Assembly (NCBI GenBank): GCA_029204045.2
Contig: JAQNDB010000241.1
Span: forward strand, 1-64,000
Reading direction: 5' to 3'
Length of the DNA stretch: 64,000 nucleotides
DNA from: Tillandsia leiboldiana
Taxonomy: Eukaryota; Streptophyta; Magnoliopsida; Poales; Bromeliaceae
Below the pieces are notes generated by a model that worked only from the letters and a program-made list of their open reading frames with translations, searched no databases and was not told where the DNA came from. Made by a program: the position numbers and the translations under genes. The stretch's first letter is position 1, and every line of letters begins with the position of its first letter. Below, piece by piece: positions 1 to 11,125 of the stretch.

Positions 1-1673
1 ATACAAACGCGATCGTCGCGTCGATCCCTTCGAAACGAGTACATGCATGCCAAAATCCGAGTCACGGGGACAGAGTTACAAGATCCACAACGCGGTGGCG
101 CGAAAGTCCACAACAAACACAACTGTATACGCCGCACAGTAAAGGGGAAAGAAGTATACCTTTGGCCGAATCTCAGCAATTCCCCGAAAACCACGACGGT
201 AATCCTTGTGACGCGTAGATCCAAAGAGTGTAAAGGCACGCCACAATCCGAGCTCGTACAACAAGTTTTGCACGCAAAACGGTGCACACCGCCGGAGTCC
301 GCACGAAAATAAAGCACGGTGTCGAAACCCCGCGCGCAAAACGGAGTCCGCACGCAAAATGGTGCACGGTGCCGAAATCTGCTCGCAAAAAAGAGTGTTC
401 GCACGCAAAACGGTGCATGATGCCAAAATCCGCGCGCAAAACGGAGTCCGCACGCCAAAGGTGCAGGGTGCCGAAATCCGCGCGCAAAACGAAATCCGCA
501 CGCAAAACGAAGCACGACGTCGGTGGTCCGCACGCAAAACGGTGCAGTAAAAATACGGTCCCTAACACAGATAAGAATAAGGGGTCAAATCCAATGTCCA
601 AAGGACGCCTCAGAACTGTGTCAAAACATCGTAAACTAACGCGTGGGACATACCCGACTGCGCCCGCCCGCCCAACCGCCCCGTTGGAAAACCCGCGCGC
701 GTCCACGAGGCCCACGACGCACCGCCGCACCACCCGAAATCCTCTCCTCTCACTCTCTCTCGCTCTTGGTTGGAGAAGAAAGGAAAAGAAGAGAGAAAAT
801 GGTGCTCGGAGAGAAGAAGATGAAGAAGAAAAGGAAGAGAAGAGGGTGGTCCACGGCACATGGTCCACGGTGCACCGCCAATGGGAGTTCTCCAACCGGC
901 GGTCCACACGCACAAGGGCATGCACCAGGTCCAGGCGCCCGCGTTGCGCCCGTGGCCGCGCCACGCGGGCACGCAGCCTGCGCGCCACACACGGCGCGTG
1001 ACACCGTGCCCGCGCAGGCGCTGGACACGGGCACGCCACACGGGCGCACGCCCCCGCGCGCCCGAGCGGGCGCCAGTGGGGGCCCGCCACGTGGCGGCCC
1101 CCGCGCGCCTCCCGCGCAACGGGCGCGCTTCCCCCAGCACGCGTAGCGCGCCTGCCGCGCACCGCACCGCCTTGGTTCCCGTGCCGTCGCCTCGCCTCGG
1201 GTTCGTGCCGCGTCGCCTCGAAAAACGCGCACTTCATCCGGGCTCCAAAATAAACAAGTAAATAGTCCATTCTCAACGATTTCGTGCGCTGAATCCAAAA
1301 ACGATGTCCATTTCTCCAAATTCTCATCCGAAAATTTGCCGAATGCCCCCGGATAGCCCACTTGATCCGATTTCCGCGCCGGGTCCAATTCTGAAGTCCG
1401 ATTTGCCAAATTCCAACTCTAAAAATCCCCGAAAGCAACCGGAGAGGTGATCCTTTATCCAAACTTCGCCCCGAGTCCAATTTTTAATATCCATTGCGTG
1501 CGAAATCACTTCAAAGCATTCAAGGGGGCCATCTGACTACTCTCGTGATCCAATTAACCACCGAGTACATCAAAAGTGTCCAATTGGTGTACAAACGCCC
1601 ACCGACACGCCACAAAGGCCTCCAAAGCGGCTGGTCAGCCAGTAATCAAATCAGGGAAAACCAGGTCCTCACA
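1..1673 (-). mobile_element. LARD-L LTR copy 1 (cut by window edge)
   Basis: Part of a ~4-kb LTR of a minus-strand non-autonomous Ty3/gypsy element. It matches 26771-28449 and 33762-35501 almost base for base. On the minus strand the LTR starts TGTGAGGACC at 1673, next to a G-rich polypurine tract (plus-strand tcctccccac at 1674-1683). It holds a 49-bp minisatellite, a purine-rich block near 770-850 and a GC-rich block near 900-1200. Compared with the other two copies it carries many single-base homopolymer deletions. Long open frames here are stop-poor GC-rich DNA, not genes. Confidence 0.85.
270..548. repeat. 49-bp minisatellite in LARD-L LTR 1
   Basis: Tandem units built from gcacgcaaaacggtgc followed by a gccgaaatcc-type segment and gcgcaaaacggagtcc. 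The cleanest copy of the array (34030-34354) has an exact 49-bp period; this copy has about 5-6 units with small indels. The units directly abut and carry no unique spacers. Confidence 0.85.
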
Positions 1674-2756
1674 TCCTCCCCACTAAAGAAGTTTCGTCCT
1701 CGAAACTAGCTCGATTCCACCAGGAGTCACAAACCCAAGGGTCGTACTCAACATCATCATCTCCCTCCTAAGTCATCACTCACTCCACGTGATTACTCCC
1801 AACAACAACACAGCAACATCCAGTACGGCATATCCCGAGCGCAACCTCTAATCTCACGAGCCAGAATTCGCAACGGGCGTCCCTCGTACTCCAAACATTC
1901 CTAGATCTCAAATGGGCGAGTCAATCACGGGCGAGGAATCCAAACATAAACTTCCGGAGCTAAGACATGAAACATAACAGGGGTTCCATCCAAAGTTGGG
2001 GGAAACGAGATAATCGCCAGTGCAACACGCACCAAACCACAACCTGTGTCAACTCAACCAAGGCAATCCGAAACACACCCCCGCCCTCATCGATGAAAGA
2101 AAGAACCCTCACAAACAAGGTTCCTCACTCGGTCACTCCCGAATCCTGACCATCCGAGTGAACTACTCAGCCACGGTCTACCATCAAAAGGAACCCTCAG
2201 GGACACAACCACACGCCATGTCTGCCTCAACAGTCCACACAGCGCCAGCTGTGGAATCATCAAGCTCAACCCCAGCCAGCTCTCCTGGCACTGCCCAGTC
2301 CAAGAAGCTCCTTACCTTGACAATAATTGTCGATCTCGGCCAATTCCCAAGTAGTATCCATATTGGCCGGATTTCCACCGCCACCCCTACGGCTAACACA
2401 TGTGACCCCAAAAGGTATGCTTCTGAAGCTAAAACTTGTATCTCCAATAATCTGGCATACAGCTTCTTTCACCTAAGCATTATAGCACATCCCACAATGC
2501 TCCTCATGCCCTAAGTCGCTCTGGGAGTAAAAATATCCCTGGAGGATCTTGTTACCATCCAATCAAGTATAGCTGGAGCACAATTCCTCAAATCATAGAG
2601 TGGCAGGGCATTAATCAATCCACTTGGCCTCCCTATGAGCTCAAGATGCCCTACCGTGTCCTGAACGCCATCTAGGCAAGATCATCGGCTGTCCGATTCC
2701 AAGTAGGTATTCCACCATCTATAACTGCCGGAGCACGACTCCATCAAAAGGTCCTA
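1674..2756 (-). mobile_element. LARD-L internal region, left copy, segment 1
   Basis: The 3' end (minus orientation) of the LARD-L internal domain, equivalent to 28450-29551. It begins with the polypurine tract and then a short inverted repeat, AGTTTCG-N4-CGAAACT, at 1690-1707. I see no coding sequence. It ends at the TSD TCCTA (2752-2756) created by insertion of Tekay-1. Confidence 0.8.
2752..2756. repeat. TSD TCCTA, left side of Tekay-1
   Basis: Five bases TCCTA stand directly before the LTR start (TGTAAGACC) and again at 13388-13392 after the LTR end. The empty site at about 29547-29551 in the other LARD-L internal copy has a single TCCTA. Confidence 0.95.
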
Positions 2757-3032
2757 TGTAAGACCCGGCTTTTCCTTAACCCTTCTGGTCACCCTCTTCT
2801 GTAATGCCTGACCGGGGCCTCATTTTTGGTGTTTTTCCGGACAGACCGTCGGGGCCCGCAAATAATTTTAGGCGGTAGAGCTCGCGGAACGGAGCGCGTG
2901 GGGCGCGATCGTTTATTTTTCCGACTCCCGGTCTGACCGAATTAATTCTCGAAGTTGGGGTCCCCCTTAGACGCCTCGGGATCCGTGTTGGCAGCACGCA
3001 CACCTTTTAAGGTAAACCCTAATCCTTTTTAG

Positions 3033-3041
3033 TATTTATAT
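3033..3041 (+). promoter_or_regulatory. TATA-like box, Tekay-1 5' LTR
   Basis: TATTTATAT about 275 bp into the LTR, followed by a CT-rich leader. The same box is at 10858-10866 in the 3' LTR. Position and context fit the LTR promoter; the start site is inferred to lie about 30 bp downstream. Confidence 0.6.
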
Positions 3042-3296
3042 GGCCGTGTGGGAAAGAGGATTAGGGTTCCTCTTATTTTCTTTTGGTGGCCGCCTCTTTT
3101 CTTTTTCTTCCTCCCTCGTAGTCGCCGGCAAAGAGTAACCAAGCACACCGCAAGGGTGGACCGGTGGAGGCAAGCGGACGATCCCTCTCTTTCCTCCTCT
3201 TTCGCACATCGAGGAGAGTCGATGCGTTCGTTCGGGGAAGCTTTCCATTTTTTTTCCTTTGTTGGTCACGAAGGGAGGAGGGCCGGCGCCATCGCG

Positions 3297-4076
3297 CACC
3301 GCGGGCCGCGGCGCCGCCGGCGCTCGGTCGAGGCCGCGCGGGGCCCGCCCGCAGGAGGGGCGCCCGCGCGGGCTGGTGCCGCGCGGGCCGCCCCGCACCG
3401 CGGGCAGCGCGCCGAGCGGCGCTCGGCCGCGCGGGGGGGGGGGGCGCCCGCAGGAGGGGCGCCCGCGCGGCTGGTGCCGCGCGGGGTCGCCCCGCACCGC
3501 GGGCGGCGCGCCCGCGCGGCGCTCGGCCGCGCGGGCCGCCCGCAGGGGGGCGCCGCGCGGGCTGGTGCCGGCGCGGTCGCCCCGCACCACGGCACGCGCC
3601 CGCGCGGCGCTCCGGCCGCGCGGGGCCGCCCGCAGAAGGGGCCGCCCGCGGGTTTGCGGGCGGGTGCCGCGCGGGGGTCGCCCCGCACCGCGGGCCGCGC
3701 GCCCGCGGCGGCGCTCGGGCCGCGACGGGGACCGCCTCTGCAGGAGGGGCGAGCCCGCGGCGGGCGTGGTGCCGCGCGGGGGTCGCCCCGCAACCGCGGG
3801 GCACGGCGCGCCCGCGCGGCTCATCCGGCCGCGGGGCCGGGGGGCCGCGCAGGAGGGGCGGCCCCGCGGGCTGGTGCCGGCGGGGTCGCCCCGCACCGCG
3901 GGCAAGCGCGCCCGCGCGGCGCTCGGCCGCGCGGGGCCGCCCGCAGGAGGGGCGCCCGCGCGGGCTGGTGCCGCGCGGGGTCGCCCGCCACCGCGGGCAG
4001 CGCGCCCGCGCGGCGCTCGGCCGCGCGGGGCCGCCCGCAGGAGGGGCGCCCGCGGGCTGGTGCCGCGGCGGGGCTA
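3297..4076. repeat. 94-bp GC-only minisatellite, 5' LTR copy
   Basis: About eight units of the 94-bp repeat described at 11126-11968, made almost only of G and C. In this copy many units have 1-3 base indels and a long G run near 3427-3440, so the period is irregular. Each ideal unit contains a 10-bp-stem hairpin and a 6-bp-stem triloop hairpin. Confidence 0.9.
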
Positions 4077-5504
4077 GCCCAGGCAAGAATGTTCGTCGCA
4101 CGGGCCGGTGCCGTGCGAGGAACTCCGCCGCACGCTGTTGGAGTCGTTGTTAGTTTCGGACTTCTAAGTCTCGACTTGCCTTTGTTCCTTCAGGAGTGCG
4201 GGACGCTGTTGGCGACTGGAGCACAGACGCGGACTGGACGAAACGCAGGACGACCGCACACAAGGTGGGTACGTCCCGGGGATTTCGGGAATGGGGTTTA
4301 ACTGTTAGAAATAGCATGTTGGGGCAAGGTGGAATTGTCAGTCTCCTTCTGTTTATGCACTAACACCTGTTATGTTATGTTATGGTACTAATGTCAATCT
4401 GAGGCTCAAATTTGCTACAACGCACACCCGCGGTTTGGCCACCGCAAGGGTGTGCTTTTCCGGAAAGTGGTACGTTGACCCGGTACCCCACGCGGCGGTG
4501 GCGTTAGGAATGGGGGCCCCCATGGGTGGGGGGTGTGAGCGGTGATGTCGAGGCAGGTGCTCGGCGGCCGAGGCAGGTGCTCGGCGGTGGGCATCGGGGA
4601 AGGTGCCCGATGTTGTTTTTGCGAGGCAGGTGCTCGGCGGTGGGCATCGGGGAAGGTGCCCGATGTCGTATTGATACAGGGTGTGGTTATGGTGGAAGAT
4701 GCATGGGAGGGATAGTTGCTCCAGTGTTTGTGGTTTGCCTTATCTTTGTTTACTACGCTTATCATGCTATTTCTGGTCACTGACTTCCCCTCCGTGACAG
4801 GTTCTTCCAGGGGGGGGCGAGTGCTAGGGCGCCGGTGAGGACGCGAGGGTGCTGATCTGATTTTTGGGTGACTTCAGATACAGTGACTCTTCTTTCCTTT
4901 TTCCTTTTATTATTCATGGTAGCTAGTTGTGGATTGCGACACCCCCGTGGGTCGAAGTGGATGTTGCCTTTCTTTCCTTTGGATAATTGAATGAATTCTA
5001 CGTTCTCTCTTACTTGGCCGTTTTGAACGATGGAAAGCAAAGAAAACCGATTGCGAAAACTACTTTTAAAACATGGGTGTCGAGTGGGCACCGAGCTTTA
5101 CAAACCTTATGGGATTTATGTGTTTGCGAACTGTTGTCATAAACGATGGCGTCGTGTGGATGCCGCTTTCAAAACCTTGTGATTATTTATCCTTTCAAAA
5201 CACCGGCCTCTATGCTCTAAGTGAATGCTAGGATATCATGTGTATTGTTTGGTTGTATGTGTACGAGACCCCAACTGATGTGGTTAGAGATTGTGCGTGC
5301 TACGCCTTGTGAGACACTTTGTAGTTGAGACGCCGTGCATATACAAAGGAGACTCTGCCCATTTGCAGAGCGAATTTGTGTATGCGGCGGGTCTGGGCAC
5401 GCGCCGGGGAGTAACGATTTACAAAAAAAATATATGGCTGATTCAGGGGCATCGGTGGCTCCTCTTCCGCGCGATTTGAACTCCCGGGGCGTGACAGATT
5501 AAGA

Positions 5505-5516
5505 TGGTATCAGAGA
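5505..5516 (+). other. Primer binding site (tRNA-iMet), Tekay-1
   Basis: TGGTATCAGAGA starts 9 bases after the 5' LTR end. It matches the complement of the 3' end of plant initiator tRNA-Met over its first 11 bases. Confidence 0.9.
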
Positions 5517-5742
5517 GGTAAACTTTAACCACAACAGTCGGGGCCTAACATCCACGGGCGCAATACTCTGGCTACTGAGTAATAAAGTGAACACGGGATA
5601 AATAAAACGCGAGTGCTCGTTGGGGGAAAAAGGGGGGGGGAGGGGATTAGTGTTCTTTTTCTTTTCTCCCTCTAGTGCCAGCACTAGTGGCGTGCCGTTT
5701 TATTTAAACTAGGAGTAACTGGTTCGTGCAAATGTTCAGATC

Positions 5743-7131
5743 ATGGCCAGGACTAGATCCACAGCCGAGGACACGGGGGCGGACGCAGCGGAAAGCGATG
5801 ACTGCGGAGAATCAGCTCCTAAGGCAGCAGCTACAAGAGATGGCGGAACAGTTGGCAGCCCTGAACGACCGCGTGCGCCAACTGACGCAGCAACAGCAGG
5901 CCGCTGCGACGGCAGAGGTTGCCCCGGGCCCTCTCCCGGGGCCAGCTGCACCGGTGATGGAGACCGAAGGAGGGGCTGCCCCCCACCCGGGCCTCGGCCC
6001 CAGATGGTGGCCCCTTCGACGGCAACGGCAGGGCCGGCGGCGACACCAATCGTCGAATTGCTCCGAGTGTGACGGTAGTGTTACCCACTCCCGCCGCGAC
6101 CGCCAACGTCGCGAAGGAGGGGGCGAACCTACCAAACGAGCGAGACCGTGTGCGCGCCAACCTGGCCGACTTCAAGAAATACGACCCGCCAACGTTCGAG
6201 GGGGACACGACAGACCCCTGGGTTGTGGAGAAATGGGTGGATACGATGGAGAAATTATTCGAGGACCTATTGATGGAAGACCACGAGCGGGTCCCCCTGG
6301 CCGCCCACGTTGCTCGAGGGGAACGCCCGCATTTGGTGGAAGACCGTACGCCCCGACTCTGCGTCGGGCGCTACCATTCCGTCATGGACTACCTTTAAAC
6401 AAGCAGCTATTCGGGGCGTTCTTTACCAATAGCGTGAAGAAACAACTGGAGGACGACCTAAACCACATCAGGCAGGGAACCAAAACAGTAATGGAGTACC
6501 AGAGGAGTTCGTGAGACTGGCGAACTGTGTCCCGTTCGTCATTCGGGACGAATCCCATAAGGCACAACTGTTTGTGGATGGATTGAGGACTGACATTTTC
6601 CAAGTGGTGGACGCGGCGGATCTGCATACCTTTCAGAAGGTGGTCGACCGAGCCACCATCGTGGAACGAGGCTTTGCCGTCACGCGCGCCCGAAGGGAAG
6701 GCTCCCACCAGCAAGACGACAGGAAGCGGACCCAGACGACTTCAGGGGGAGGGGGCTCCTCCAGCGGGAATCGGCCCCCTAAGCGGTGGAGACCCCAGCA
6801 AAGGACCAGGGGAGCGCCGGGAGAGGGACAACGCCCGGAGGACCGCTCATGCGTGATCTGCGGCGGGGCGCACCGAGTGATGGATTGCTCCAAGAGACAG
6901 GACCATTGTTTCCGATGTGGCAAGCAGGGACACTTCCGTTTCAACTGTCCCCTGAACCAAGGCACCACACCTTCAGCAGCCTCCGTGCCTTCACCCCAGC
7001 ACGCAGGGCGGGGGAAAGCGCCAATGACGTCAGCCCCCAGACCGCCAGCACCCCGATCTGTAGGGGAAAAGCCACCGCCTTCGGGAGGCCGCGTCTATTC
7101 GATTGGGTCAGCAGGAGACACACCCGTCTGA
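5743..7131 (+). pseudogene. Tekay-1 gag (frameshifted)
   Basis: Nucleocapsid-capsid gene of the gypsy element. I place the start at the ATG at 5743 (MARTRSTAED...), which resembles the start of the Tekay-2 gag (MPPRRRATTR...). The frame then changes near 5800 into a Gln-rich coiled coil (LLRQQLQEMAEQLAALNDRV), near 6060 into the capsid domain (FKKYDPPTFEGDTTDPW), and again near 6310, 6400 and 6505. The last part has two zinc-binding motifs, CVICGGAHRVMDC and the canonical CFRCGKQGHFRFNC (near 6844-6948). The pieces together have the length of an intact gag, so loss is by small indels rather than deletion. Some of these may be consensus errors, because this part of the window is indel-rich. 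Confidence 0.9.
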
Positions 7132-7640
7132 GCACGTTCGTCGCAGGTATCACTCTTGCTTCTGTTTATCGCGCTAGAACCCTTTTTGACACCGGAGCGA
7201 CCCTCTCGTTTATGTCTCGAGACTTCGCACTGACCCATGATTTTTGAGTGAGACCCTTACCCAGTTTGATGACCGTTCACACCGCGGGGGGATCCTTGGA
7301 GGCACGCAACATGGTGCCTTCCTGCCCTATATGGATGGGAAGGCTTCCGTGCCCCTGGGATCTGGTAGTCATTCCATTGAAAGAGTATGATGTAGTGCTC
7401 GGAATGGATTGGCTCACGTGGTACCTTGCGGTCATAGACTGCGAGAAGCGCGAGGTACGACTGATGTACCCCGATTTCCGGAGAACGTGTACTTGGCTTG
7501 CAAGAGCGTTTCCTTTTCTTCCATGATTCCTGCATCCCGAGCCAGAAAGTTGGTAGAGGGCGGGTGTATGGCCTACTTGGTGTCGGTGGCCCTGGCCGCC
7601 GGATCCTCCACGGCACTCCCCGACATCCCAGTGGTGAGGG
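7120..7640 (+). pseudogene. Tekay-1 aspartic protease region (frameshifted)
   Basis: Retropepsin that would process the Gag-Pol polyprotein. The active-site motif LFDTGATLSF is at about 7180-7210. A TGA at 7245-7247 interrupts the frame, after which the conserved [12 protein letters not shown] motif is readable near 7388-7424. A further frame change near 7440 leads to the linker ahead of RT. The segment follows gag directly and runs into RT, the usual gypsy order. It is non-functional as read. Confidence 0.85.
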
Positions 7641-8990
7641 ACTTCCCAGATGTTTTTTCCGGCCGAACTACCTGGTTTACCCCCCGAGCGAGAAGTTGTC
7701 TTTCCCATTGAGCTTCCACCCGGCACTCGACCAATCACGAAGGCCCCCTACAGGATGGCCTTCGCGGAGCTGAAGGAACTTAAGGCGCAGCTAGAGGACC
7801 TTCTAGACAAGGGGTTTATCCGACCGAGTGTGTCCCCTTGGGGCGCACCTGTACTCTTTGTACGAAAGAAAGACGGGAGCTTGCGGTTGTGCATCGACTA
7901 CCGGGAAATCAACAAAGTCACAGTGAAAAACAAGTACCCCTTACCTAGGATTGATGACCTCTTTGACCAGCTGCGGGGTGCAACTGTCTTTTCAAAAATC
8001 GACCTGCAGTCGGGCTACCACCAGCTCAGAGTTCGAGACGAGGATATTCCGAAGACGGCATTCCGGACTCGGTATGGCCATTACGAGTTCACAGTAATGC
8101 CGTTCGGGCTTACCAATGCCCCAGCGGTGTTCATGGACATGATGAACCGAGTTTTCAGACCCCTTCCTGGATCAGTTCGTTGTGGTCTTCATCGACGACA
8201 TCCTAATTTACTCCACCACCGATGAGAAGCACGAGGAGCACCTACGAATTATTCTACAGACCCTTAGGGAGCAGGAGCTGTTCGCAAAACTTAAGAAATG
8301 CGAATTCTGGCTTCGCGAAGTGGGGTTTCTAGGGCATATCATTTCAGCAGCAGGAGTCGTAGTGGATCCCAAGAAGGTGGAGTCGGTGACCGACTGGCCC
8401 CAGCCGACCACAGTGACAGAGGTGCGCAGCTTCTTGGGCCTTGCGGGATACTACAGACGTTTCGTGGAGGGTTTCTCGAAGATTGCGACCCCTCTGAACC
8501 GCCTAACCCGGAAAGGAGTAAAGTTCATATGGACGGTCCAATGCCAAGAGAGCTTTGAAGAACTTAAGAAACGGTTAACAAGAGCGCCTGTGCTTGCCTT
8601 ACCAACCCCTGGAGAAGACTACGAAGTCTACTGCGATGCATCGCGAATAGGACTGGGAGGAGTACTAATGCAGCAAGGAAGAGTCATTGCCTATGCTTCA
8701 AGACAACTCAAGGATTACGAACAGAACTACCCGATCCATGACTTGGAGCTTGCCGCAGTGGTCTTCGTTCTGAAACTGTGGAGGCACTACCTCTACGGTG
8801 TGCATTGCAACGTGTTCTCGGACCACCAAAGCCTTAAGTACCTTTTCACCCAGAAGGAGCTTAACCTACGGCAGAGGAGGTGGTTGGAGCTACTGAAGGA
8901 CTACGACTTAACCATCCAGTACCACCCGGGAAAGCAAATGTGGTAGCCGACGCTCTAAGCCGAAAGGGACAAGCAGAAGGAACTTCGGCG
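7641..8990 (+). pseudogene. Tekay-1 reverse transcriptase and RNase H (frameshifted)
   Basis: Copies element RNA into DNA and degrades the RNA strand. RT fingers and palm are readable from about 7700 ([20 protein letters not shown], then [14 protein letters not shown] and [15 protein letters not shown]). A frame change near 8165 falls just before the catalytic motif [11 protein letters not shown] (8182-8214). RNase H follows with its [23 protein letters not shown] and [11 protein letters not shown] blocks (8620-8850). Another frame change near 8935 lies within the [14 protein letters not shown] block. Residues of both active sites are visible; only the frame is broken. Confidence 0.93.
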
Positions 8991-10542
8991 GGCGCGATCA
9001 CGCAGCAGAACGACTTGATCGCGGAATTTTCACGATTGAGGTTGGAAGTGGTACCAGCAGGGACGGTTGAGCGACTGTTGACCCTAACAGTCGCGCCGAC
9101 CCTATTGGAGAGGATTCGGGAAGGCCAAGGTGCGGATCCGCAGCTACAGCTGGAACGAGATAGGATTTCACCGGAGCAGGAAGGAGACTTTGCAGTGGGA
9201 ACGGACGGCACCCTTCGGTTCCGAGGGCGGATATGCGTGCCCGATCTGCCGGATCTAAAGAAAGAAATCCTGACTGAAGCACATTGCGCCCCCTACGTGG
9301 CGCACCCTGGAGGCACCAAGATGTACCGGGATATCCGACAGACCTTCTGGTGGCCAAGATTGAAGGGAGATGTGACGCTGTTCGTGGCTCACTGTTTGAT
9401 TTGCCAACAGGTGAAAGCCGAGCATCAACGGCCGGCGGGGAAATTGCAACCTCTACCCGTGCCCGAATGGAAGTGGGAGCAAGTCACAATGGACTTCGTC
9501 ACCGGATTCCCCCGTTCGCAGCAGGGACACGACGCTATCTGGGTTGTCGTGGATCGGCTAACGAAGTCAGCTCACTTCCTACCCATCCACACGACCTGGA
9601 CACGCGACCGGCTGGCACAGGTCTACCTCAGCGAGATTGTAAGGCTGCACGGGGTGCCGACGACGATCACCTCGGACAGGGACACGAGGTTCGTTTCGAA
9701 CTTTTGGGAAGAGTCTACAACGAGCCTTGGGGACCAAGTTACACTTCAGCTCAGCCTTTCACCCCCAGACGGACGGGCAATCCGAGCGGGTGATTCAGAT
9801 ACTCGAGGACATGCTTCGGGCGTGCGTGCTGGATTTGGGAGACGGATGGTCGCGCTACCTACCCCTTGCAGAGTTCGCTTATAACAACAGCTACCAAGCG
9901 AGCATCCAGATGGCGCCGTACGAAGCATTGTACGGCAGACGCTGTAGATCCCCGATCTGTTGGGACGATCTGGGGGAGAGAAAGTTTTTGGGGCCGGACT
10001 TAGTGGCCGAGACAGAGGAAAGAGTGCGCCTCATCAGGCGACGTTTAGCGACCGCCCAGAGCCGGCAAAAGAGCTACGCGGACCAGAGACGTCGCGACTT
10101 GGAATTCCAGGTGGGAGAGCACGTGTTACTGCGGGTGTCGCCGTCAAAGGGGGTGAAACGGTTTGGGTTGAGGGGCAAGTTGAGCCCGCGGTACATAGGG
10201 CCGTTTGAGATTCTGGAGCGCATCGGCCCGGTAGCCTACCGCCTCGCCCTACCACCGAACCTTGACCGCGTTCATGAGGTGTTCCACGTATCCATGCTTC
10301 GGAAATACCTCCCCGACCCATCGCGAGTGCTGGACGCCTCCGCGATTGAACTCAAGGAGGATTTAAGTTTCGCGGAAGTACCGGTGCGGATCCTAGCCCG
10401 GGAGGACAAAAAGCTGCGTAGTCGGACAATTCCCTACGTAAAGGTGCTTTGGAGCAATCAAGAAGAGCGTGAGGCAACTTGGGAACCCGAGTCAAAGATG
10501 AGGGAGTGCTACCCGGACCTGTTCGCCGCTCGGGAAGATTAA
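8991..10542 (+). pseudogene. Tekay-1 integrase with C-terminal chromodomain (one frameshift)
   Basis: Inserts element DNA into the genome. The zinc finger shows the H-H and CLICQ cysteine pairs (9290-9410). The catalytic core shows the aspartates in MDFVTGFP (~9490) and TSDRDTRF (~9672), and the glutamate in HPQTDGQSERVI (~9760). A frame change near 9720 separates the second aspartate from the glutamate. The GPF/Y-like region (YIGPFEILERIGPVAYRLAL) is near 10193-10250. The last ~50 codons (LREDKKLRS-like start, then VKVLWSNQEEREATWE) form a chromodomain, which in this clade is thought to guide insertion to heterochromatin. The stop is TAA at 10540-10542. Confidence 0.93.
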
Positions 10543-10578
10543 GTTTCGGGGACGAAACTTGTTTTTAGCGGTAAGTGG
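10541..10578 (+). other. 3' end of internal domain: inverted repeat and purine-rich tract
   Basis: A perfect 8-bp-stem inverted repeat (AAGTTTCG-GGGA-CGAAACTT, 10541-10560) overlaps the pol stop codon. It is followed by ggtaagtgg next to the 3' LTR, a weak polypurine tract. The same inverted repeat occurs beside the LTR in LARD-L and LARD-S. Confidence 0.7.
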
Positions 10579-10857
10579 TGTAAGACCCGGCTTTTCCTTA
10601 ACCCTTCTGGTCACCCTCTTCTTGTAATGCCTGACCGGGGGCCTCATTTTTGGTGTTTTTCCGGACAGACCGTCGGGGCCCGCAAATAATTTTAGGCGGT
10701 AGAGCTCGCGGAACGGAGCGCGTGGGCGCGATCGGTTTATTTTTCCGACTCCCGGTCTGACCGGAATTAATTCTCGAAGTTGGGGTCCCCCTTAGACGCC
10801 TCGGGATCCGTGTTGGCAGCACGCACACCTTTTAAGGTAAACCCTAATCCTTTTTAG

Positions 10858-10866
10858 TATTTATAT
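10858..10866 (+). promoter_or_regulatory. TATA-like box, Tekay-1 3' LTR
   Basis: TATTTATAT, the counterpart of 3033-3041. In this LTR it could drive read-out transcription into the flanking LARD-L sequence. Confidence 0.5.
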
Positions 10867-11125
10867 GGCCGTGTGGGAAAGAGGATTAGGGTTCCTCTTA
10901 TTTTCTTTTGGTGGCCGCCTCTTTTCTTTTTCTTCCTCCCTCGTAGCCGCCGGCAAAGAGTAACCAAGCACACCGCAAGGGTGGACCGGTGGAGGCAAGC
11001 GGACGATCCCTCTCTTTCCTCCTCTTTCGCACATCGAGGTGAGTCGGATGCGTTTCGTTCGGGGGAAGCTTTCCCTTTTTTTTCCTTTTGTTGGTCACGA
11101 GGAGGGAGGAGGGCCGGCGCCATCG

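Larger units (their letters stand above)
2757..5496 (+). mobile_element. Tekay-1 5' LTR
   Basis: Starts TGTAAGACC and ends GGGGCGTGACA; 2740 bp against 2809 bp for the 3' LTR. Order within it: U3, TATA-like box (3033-3041), CT-rich leader (~3065-3210), a GC-only minisatellite (3297-4076), a pyrimidine tract ending in CAG (~4193), then a lower-GC U5. Most differences from the 3' LTR are one-base length changes in homopolymers. The long open frames over 3036-4301 on both strands are translations of the stop-free minisatellite. Confidence 0.95.

Noticed and set aside
270..548. Regular ~49-bp repeats that could suggest a CRISPR-like array
   Set aside because: Units abut without unique spacers, there are no cas genes, and the context is a plant LTR.
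2520..2620. Weak similarity between a stretch of LARD-L internal DNA (gatcttgttaccatcc) and the TRIM-1 LTR (gatcttgctaccatcc)
   Set aside because: Only about 25-30 bp align. It may be a shared old LTR remnant, but I cannot separate that from chance without an alignment.
3036..4301. Long open frames (up to ~420 codons) rich in Arg, Ala, Gly and Pro on both strands; likewise 10854-12199
   Set aside because: They lie in a GC-only tandem array with almost no stop codons in any frame. The protein is a translation of the 94-bp repeat and differs by frame, with no domain.
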